Below are positions 57,340-64,000 of a DNA stretch of 64,000 nucleotides, in pieces (positions within the stretch are counted from its first letter, which is position 1; every line of letters begins with the position of its first letter). The DNA is from Parapristionchus giblindavisi (taxonomy: Eukaryota; Nematoda; Chromadorea; Rhabditida; Diplogasteridae): contig CALSFV010000064.1 in the NCBI GenBank assembly GCA_943737045.1, positions 310,001 through 374,000 on the forward strand. The letters run 5' to 3'. The position numbers were made by a program, and so were the translations under genes. The notes under the pieces are model-generated. The model had not been told where the DNA came from, did not search any database, and saw nothing but the letters and a program-made list of their open reading frames with translations.

Positions 57340-58560
57340 AGCTTTCGTTGCTCTCTCTCTTTCCCTCTCCCTCTCCCTCTCCCTCTCCCTCTCCCTCTCC
57401 CTCTCCCTCTCCCTCTCCCTCTCCCTGTACCTCAATCTCTATCTCTCTTTATGTCTACAGATCTCTCTCAATCCCCCTCTCTTCCTCCATCTCTCTCCCT
57501 CTACCCCTATATCTCTACCACCCTCTCCCATGTCCAAATTCCACTATATCCATAACTCTGTTTCTCTACCGTCTCTTCAATCTCAATGTTCTCTCGTAAA
57601 TCCTCACTTGTCCGAACTCTCTCTTTATGTTTCTCCTCTCATTTTGGCAGATCGTCCCGCCCCTTCCACGATCTGTTCATCAGGGAATAAATTAAAGATG
57701 AAAAGGAAGAGGGAGGAGAGGGAGGAGAGGGAGGGGGAGAGGGAGAAAGAGAAAGTGAAGAGATAGTGAAAGAAACCCTTTTCCAGTACTCTTTCGCCTT
57801 TCTCCGATTTTCCTCTCGACCTAATTAAAAGTGAAAGTGGTTAGAACTCGTTCGAATCAATGAGATGATTTTGAGAAGTTTTCAATGGTCATAAAGGTTA
57901 TCATTGCATATTAATTCAATGATTACCGTTGAAACTTATTCGAAACAAGACACATTTCGTCAAAATACAGTGAGCTCCCCGTTCCTCCCTCGCCTTTACC
58001 TTTTTATTTCACAAATGTATTTCGCTTGTTGCCTCGTTTATTCTTTGCAAGATAAATTAAATAAAATTTATTTCGTTCGTTTGCAAATATGTTGCGAAAG
58101 TTTTAAATTATCTTATTCTCCATCTAACGTAGGAGAGCCCGAAGAGTTGGGAAGCACTATTATCACAAAGAACGTGTGTCCTACTATGGGCTACTGCAAC
58201 AATGAACTTTCAACACGGATTACGATACTCGTGGACATCTATAGTTTTGGATTTTTTGTACCCACGGAGGCCTGGCGAGTTCTGTCATGAAATTTTCGGG
58301 TTTATCCTTCTTCAATGACTTATCCCATTCATATATCTCTTCATTTTCTACATATTTCTCTGAGCAATAGATTGGATGTTTTGTCCCTATGACTCCCTCC
58401 ATCAACCGGATTCTCCATTTCATTCACTGAACTATAAAGGCGTCAACTCTAATTGGAAATGAAACAATGGTCGTTCCTATATGAACATTTCCTAATGAAA
58501 TTTTATCGTTTCGTAAGATCTACGAATTCCACTAAATGACAGAAAAACACAGAACCGAGG
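57340..58560 (+). repeat. (CTCCCT)n microsatellite and adjacent low-complexity DNA
   Basis: CTCCCT is repeated about 12 times at 57360-57425, followed by degenerate TCTCTC words to about 57540 and a complementary GGGAGGAGAGG tract at 57708-57750. The remainder to 58560 has open frames without splice partners or family features; I call no gene here. Confidence 0.8.
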
Positions 58561-58590
58561 CAAAACTCGTCGGCCTTGGCAGAAAATCTC

Positions 58591-59655
58591 ACAAGGGAAG
58601 TCTTTTATGTCTCAGTGAGACTTTTGAACAAGAGTATTTTTTCTCGATAGGTAAAGGCCAGATATGGTAGGAGCCAAAAAACTAGATGCAGCCAGGTAAT
58701 TTCAGATTTTATATAATTAATTGAAGTTTGTGAAAAAAATTCTTCATTTTTTGAAGAAAAAAACGCATTGTGTAGGCGACAAGAAGTGTATGAAACAAGG
58801 CACTCCTGAAAGAACATATACAACATGGCGGTGTGGTGTAGTGGTAATGTGTGCTCTTCCAGATCAGGATGTGGTTGGTTCGAATACATCTATAGACATT
58901 TTACTTTTGCTCATTTTTATCAGCTTCGGACTTGAATTTCGATCGCAAAAATTTAAAAAAATTTTTTAAATTTTATTCTCTACTTGCAAAACGTTTGGGC
59001 GTGCTCAAGATGACATCTCTTATCTACCACCAGATCAAATCCCCTCTTTTCCATGCATCTCACAAATATGCCTTTGCCAAGTCTGGATATATCTGGATAT
59101 ACCACATTCCCACGCTACCATTGTTGTTGAAATACTACTTGGCATGTATAATTTTAATAATTTGTCATGTTCAAAAAAATTTCGTAGAAGATATTAGATG
59201 CTTAATATATCGGAAATAATGAAAAAAGTTAACGGAATAGGAGAAAAGTGCACGAAAAGTAGAGAATAAAATGAAAAAAAAATTTATTTTTTAAAATTTT
59301 TCGATCGAAAGTAAGTCCGAAGCTGATAAAAATGAGCAAAAGTAAAATGTCTATAGATGTATTCGAACCAACCACTATCCTGATCTGGAAGAGCACACAT
59401 TACCACTACACCACACCGCCATGTTGTATATGTTCTTTCAGGAGTGCCTTGTTTCATACACTTCTTGTCGCCTGCACAGTGCGTTTTTTCTTCAAAAAAT
59501 GAAGAATTTTTTTCACAAACTTCAATTAATTATATAAAATCTGGAATTACCTGGCTGCATCTAGTTTTTTGGCTCCTACCATATCTGGCCTTTACCTATC
59601 GAGAAAAAATACTCTTGTTCAAAAGTCTCACTGAGACATAAAAGACTTCCCTTGT
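58591..59655. mobile_element. Palindromic element with tRNA-like motif in its arms
   Basis: Arms of about 380 nt (58591-58970 and about 59280-59655) are inverted copies starting ACAAGGGAAGTCTTTT. Each arm contains GGTGTAGTGGTAATG (A-box-like) and, 33 nt further, GGTTCGAATAC (B-box-like), spaced as in a tRNA gene: 58835-58890 on plus and 59358-59413 on minus. The unique middle (58975-59275) is AT-rich. The minus and plus frames over the arms are mirror copies. Confidence 0.75.
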
Positions 59656-60015
59656 CAGTGGACTTTACGAGATCCGCTTAGTTTTCAAATTTACTACTGA
59701 TGAAAGTGGACCCAGTCTAGAAACAGATTAAGGCTGTCAAGGTCTTCAAGTGAAATCAATGAGAAATAGGTTGAATTGGACTGGACTTATCCATAAAATT
59801 AACTATGATCAGTGTTTTGTATTAGGAAATTCCTTAAATTTACTCTTTTCACAGTCTATATTCTTGTGTTTTTTTCTATATTTTTGTCTTGTCATATAAA
59901 TAATTGCTATTAGTTTATTCAGTCATGTTACGAGTAGATTACTATTCCAAGCGTAGTGTCAGTCTCTTATAATCAATTGTATTGATAATCGATGAGATCA
60001 TTGTCGAAGAGTATC

Positions 60016-61817
60016 TTAGAATCCGAGAGGATCAGTAGTGAAGTCCTCATCAACGAATGGATTCTCATCCACATCTCTCGACGTATTTTCGATCGGGGTC
60101 TCCTATAATTTACGAAAATCAATAACTAATTAAAGTACAAAGAAGAAATATTGAGTACTTCGAGCTTCAAGGCACTGACAATCTTCGACGCAAGACCTCT
60201 ATCCTCCCATCCCCATGGATCATTGAATCTGAGAGGAAAAAGATCAGAGATCAGAGATCAAAGATCAAAGATCAAAGATCAACCTGTATCCGCCTTCTTC
60301 CATGGCTTCCAGGAGAATCTTGTACAATAAGTGGTAGTCAGGTCTCGTCCAGTAGTCAAGGGTACTGTAATTTATCAGAATAAATCAATAATCGAGGGCA
60401 GATGTCTGAGATTTTCAGTTGCAGCAACAACAGTGATTGTGTCACTTTGGTAGGTAATATTATAGAAGAGTTATTGGGAAAAATAAAATAAAACAAAATG
60501 AAATGAATAATTACTGTAAATGTTGAGTGAACTTGAGTAGTTCTCGAGGAGAATGACCGAGCAATTTATCATCGCTGCAGCGACGTTTAGCCGAAACAAC
60601 ATCTTTCTTATCCCTAAATGGAATACGGTAGTTTTCCGTTCCGGATCACGATAGGTACGGTACTTGATTCGACCCCAGGGTAGTACGCCTCTACATTCGA
60701 CCATAACATAGAGCAGTGACCACAGATCATCGGAACGTCCTTGTTCGTTCTTCTCATGAGTAGACACGGAACAATATCGAGTTGTACCTCTGTAATCAAT
60801 CGATAATCTATCAAATCAATCGATAACATATCAAATCAATCGATAATATATCAAATCAATCGATAATTGATCTACCTGAAGAGAGCATTTCTTCTCGGCT
60901 TGCGGATCTTATACCCGTTATCGGAGTCGTCCTGAACAAAGTAGTTAGGTTAATCTAAGGGTTATCAATGGTTAACCGCGTGCGGGGTTCCCCTGTCCCG
61001 CACCCACCTTAACAACGAACTCTCGTGACAATCCGAAATCCAGGATATGTACAATCTGTGGGTCTGTTCCTCCTGCTAGATTTCCCATAGCGAGGTTGGC
61101 CGGTTTGATATCACGATGTATAAATCCTGCCTGGAAAGACATTTCGGTAGATCATGGATTATTGATCTTTGATCTTTGATCTCACATCATGAATCTGCTT
61201 CAGTCCATGGAGAACGTGGATGCCCACTCGTATCTGGGTAGACTGTGAGCATTGCTTGCCGCACTTTCTCAAACTTTGATCTTTGAACTTTGATCTTTGA
61301 TCTTTAACAGACCTCAGAAGATTGTTCAGTGAGTCTCCAAGTAGACTCATTATCATGTATTGATACTTGGCCTTCTTTCCCGCGTGAATGAGCTCTGACA
61401 CATGCTTCTTTCCTTTTAATCGAGAAAGTATCTGTTAAAGAGCAAAGATCAAGTTCCAAATATCAAACTACAAAGATAAAAATCTACATCCACTTCCACT
61501 TTGAGGACACTGCCGCCCTCAACAAAGTTTGACTCTGCCTTGAGCGCTGCTTGACGTTTACTCTCGAGATTGTCTACCTGAGATCAAAGATCATAGATGA
61601 ATTATCAAAGATCAATAGTTTTACCAGATATACAGAACCGCAGCCACCCTCGCCGAGTTTCCTTTCAATTCTCCATTGTCGGGCAATTATTGTTCCCTTC
61701 GGTAACTCCACCGGTCCGTCCTCTATAATATTACGCTTGATTGGGCTACGGTAGGCTACCGTATTCGGGTTACGGTAAATAGGAAATCATACCGAATTTG
61801 GTGTCCTTAACCATCAT
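60016..61817 (-). CDS. CK1/TTBK-like serine/threonine protein kinase, nematode type
   Basis: Complete, 351 residues, 12 exons: 61817-61793, 61722-61625, 61577-61488, 61431-61313, 61267-61186, 61130-61008, 60931-60876, 60789-60664, 60613-60515, 60364-60284, 60228-60159, 60102-60016; all phases agree. The catalytic domain starts at about residue 24 with GEGGCGSV (32-39), the ATP-anchoring Lys in VLKVEVD (Lys67), HRDIKPAN (Asp145, Lys147) and DFGLSR (Asp169). The signature GTTRYCSVSTHE and SDDLWSLLYVMVE is that of the casein kinase 1 group, closest to tau-tubulin kinase (DDLWSL, LPWGRIKDK). All key residues are intact, so it should be active. A short acidic tail follows (DVDENPFVDEDF). Nematodes have greatly expanded CK1 families, many sperm-expressed; expression here is unknown. 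A membrane-protein gene lies 926 bp upstream in the same orientation. Confidence 0.93.
60229..60283 (-). repeat. Kinase intron made of GATCTTT/GATCTCT heptamers
   Basis: The 55-nt intron between exons 60364-60284 and 60228-60159 reads, on the coding strand, GTT followed by about six tandem GATCTTT or GATCTCT units and the acceptor CTCTCAG. Nearly the whole intron is repeat. Comparable tracts fill the 45-nt intron 61268-61312 and the introns at 61131-61185 and 63045-63094. Confidence 0.85.
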
Positions 61818-61829
61818 GAATTGTCAGTA

Positions 61830-62740
61830 GTTGCAAGTAGTTGTGTTAGAATGATTGGAGGGAGGCAAAGGACGACCTCTCCGAACGAATTAGTTTGAAT
61901 GAAATGAAAATTGAAAGAGCAGATAGTCTAACAAACTTAATCTAATAAATTATGTTTATGCACTCAAAAATTTTATTATAGGTAAAGGAATGTATTACAT
62001 TAGTAATTCAAGATTCAATTCTAGACTTACAAGGTTCTAGACAATATGTCACTCTCAATGGCACTCACTGTCCTTCTCAAATCTTATTCAGAATTTGAGT
62101 ATTATCATGAGATTAAATATTATCATGTTTTTTTATCTAGCAGACATATAGTAAAAAATGCAGTGGAAATTGGGTGATTTTCAAGATAATAAAACATTGA
62201 AGTATAGGGTGATGCGTTTCTCAGTTTAGATATCTAACATTGCAGAAGTGTAATGTACTTCATTTTGAAGTCAACCTATCTATATGTGGTTCGCAATGGA
62301 TACGTCACTTCTTATTATATGAGTTCTGACCCATAAGAAAGTTATTTGAAATTCACCTTTAAGGATAAAATAATGTAAGGTGAAACAAAACAAATGAACT
62401 GTTACTCCGAAATAACATTAATCGTTTGGCAAAGCCTTTGTTCTGATATCGTGTAAGATAGGATGTTTCCTGGAATCCAAAAATCTTATCGTTCTTATAG
62501 GTAAGATGCACAAAGTAACAATTTGCTGTTTGATTCATGATTTTAATTCTTGAACATTCCGTCAAGCGAAAAGATCAAAGATCAAAGATCAAAAAGGTCG
62601 CGATGAATACGTTTTCACAGTTTTCACACAGCGCAAGAATACGGCCATCATTGGTTCTGATAATCTCGATAAATCAATCAATAAATACACCAATATATAT
62701 CAAATACGAACACGGATTAAGGTAATAACGATTGGACAAA
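61830..62740. other. Spacer between kinase and membrane-protein gene
   Basis: No exon found. It contains a GATCAAA heptamer run at 62573-62592. The 62359-62565 minus frame has no supporting splice sites or family resemblance. It may contain the kinase promoter or, if the pair is co-transcribed, an intercistronic region. Confidence 0.5.
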
Positions 62741-62742
62741 AA

Positions 62743-63132
62743 TCAATCAATAACTTTGTGTGTTTCATCTCCACTGTCCACAGAGTTGAAGGGAGCCGTC
62801 AAATCCGCGGCCGTCTTTTTGTCCTCCAGAGCCCGAAAGTAGCGGGCACACTGCACCACGATCTGGAGGAACCAACAGTTTACGGCGAGAGTGACAGCAG
62901 TGGCGACTGTGAGTACTGTAGCGATGATTGGCACGACTAAAAGTGATCGTGAACTGATTTTAAGAATTTATTTCGTTGCATACCCGCTTTGGATTGAACA
63001 CCGAGTAACGTGGCATAGGACTGAACATTCTCACGGAGCTCCATCTGGGAATAGAAATAAGTAGAGATCGAAGATCAAAGATCGAAGATCAAACCTCAAG
63101 ATATTCTCCGGCATAGGAATGGCAGTCCAGTA
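62743..63132 (-). CDS. C-terminal exons of a membrane protein (5' part unresolved)
   Basis: Exons 63132-63095, 63044-62984 and 62936-62743 (ends TGA) connect in phase. The product has a polar segment (LDCHSYAGEYLEMELRENVQ), one membrane span (VVPIIATVLTVATAVTLAV, then NCWFLQIVV) and an approximately 35-residue polar tail ending SGDETHKVID, probably cytoplasmic because the side before the span looks extracellular. The third exon also has another open frame, but that one is Arg/Cys/Ser-rich and unconvincing. An in-phase upstream stretch, 63662 to about 63741 (GYGYPFFVTGSKQLPVWG), is likely coding, but I found no AG acceptor for it, so the 5' structure is unresolved. I do not recognise the family; a multi-span membrane protein is possible. 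Confidence 0.55.
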
Positions 63133-63139
63133 CTGCAGT

Positions 63140-64000
63140 AGAAAAGAATATAGTAAGAAGAAGAAGAAATGATATTGTAATTAACTGAAAATATCGATGA
63201 ATACAACTTTTAAGTAATTTAAAATTAAAAATATAATGTTAGAATGAATTAGGAATCGTGGAGATTAATTTACAATTCATTTTATATATTGGTTAAACTT
63301 ATTCAAAGCAGTACACAAGGAAGAATATACTATGATAATTTCTTTGAACCTCTCTGGCCACATTTTCTCGCTTCTTTTTGTCTACGTTAGATTGTTTCTA
63401 GTTTTGATCGCAGTTCGTAGGCTTAATTCAGCATTAAACTTTTGAATGCCTTAAAATGCCTTGCACGGAACTGTTTTAACACCAAATGCAAGGTATTCAA
63501 AACGTTGCCATTTAGGGTGTGGTTTTTAGTTCTATTGCATAGCCATGGTTTTTTGCGAATCTCACTTGTTCGAAAAAATTAATCAGAAATAGTATGACGC
63601 ATAAGACAAGAAGAAGGACCACTGATTCATTCTATAAACAGACTGTACTCTAATTGTTGACCAAACGGATAAGTGTAACCCCACACCGGAAGTTGTTTAC
63701 TCCCCGTGACGAAGAAGGGATACCCATACCCGTTCCACCGTAAACCATTTATTATTTTGAGAGATATTGATCAAAATCCAATTCAAGAGGTACAAAAAGT
63801 CATTGCATACAAAACTAACCATACCTTTTGCTTTTGACTGTGTCAAATTAACTATTCTTTCGAAAATGTGCTTACATCAGCTTCATTCACTCCATTTAAA
63901 AAAAATTCATTTTTATATTTTTTTCAAAATGATTCGAAAAAGTTTTTACTAGTAAATAGTGGAAAAATTGAAAGACAAAAAATGCACAGTCCGGTTCTAC
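63140..64000. other. Unresolved edge of window
   Basis: Besides the likely exon around 63662-63741 noted for the membrane-protein gene, I see nothing that can be supported. The rest is AT-rich and probably intronic, since the gene must continue upstream (to higher coordinates). Confidence 0.4.

Noticed and set aside
58605..59641. Open frames sharing SSKNEEFFSQTSINYIKS on both strands
   Set aside because: Mirror copies in the arms of the 58591-59655 palindrome.

Overview
The window looks like nuclear DNA of a nematode. Genes are broken into many short exons (about 40-200 nt), introns end mostly in TTTCAG or TTATAG, two genes have trans-splice-like acceptors just upstream of ATG, and an FLP-26-type neuropeptide precursor and a worm-type CK1/TTBK-like kinase are present. 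The high intron density and relaxed acceptor consensus suggest a clade V (Rhabditina, perhaps diplogastrid-like) genome rather than Caenorhabditis; that is inference. There are no bacterial operons, rRNA genes, convincing functional tRNA genes or CRISPR arrays.

Layout. 1-9.3 kb: no gene I can support; AG-rich low complexity and two dispersed repeats. 9.3-18.2 kb, minus: a Ser/Pro-rich protein with a C-terminal C2-like domain, 3' end not found. 18.2-23.4 kb: GA-rich microsatellites, an about 0.87 kb 26-bp minisatellite and a hAT-like relic. 23.4-30.1 kb, minus: a complete, probably membrane-anchored papain-family cysteine protease of 12 exons. 30.8-36.3 kb, minus: a secreted protein of unknown function, 10 exons. 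37.4-39.2 kb, minus: an flp-26-like neuropeptide gene. 39.2-45.9 kb: no gene. 46.0-52.3 kb, plus: a single-pass membrane protein resembling LAP1/LULL1 torsin activators, with a dead mariner and a palindromic element in its introns. 53.0-56.0 kb, minus: a secreted Pro/Thr-rich protein. 56.6-59.7 kb: two palindromic elements and a CT microsatellite. 60.0-61.8 kb, minus: a CK1/TTBK-like kinase, 12 exons, apparently complete. 62.7-63.1 kb and beyond, minus: the C-terminal exons of a membrane protein.

The genes do not form an obvious pathway. The close minus-strand series flp-26, secreted protein, cathepsin (gaps about 1.1 and 0.66 kb) and the pair membrane protein, kinase (gap about 0.93 kb) could be operon-like, but this is untested. 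The most striking non-coding content is a set of near-perfect palindromic mobile elements sitting inside introns, one of which ends 4 nt from a splice donor and two of which carry tRNA-like internal-promoter (B-box) motifs. Short introns are also built from tandem GATCAAA heptamers.

Exon boundaries were read by eye from splice sites, reading phase and protein-family fit. Internal phase agrees in every gene except where an entry says otherwise.
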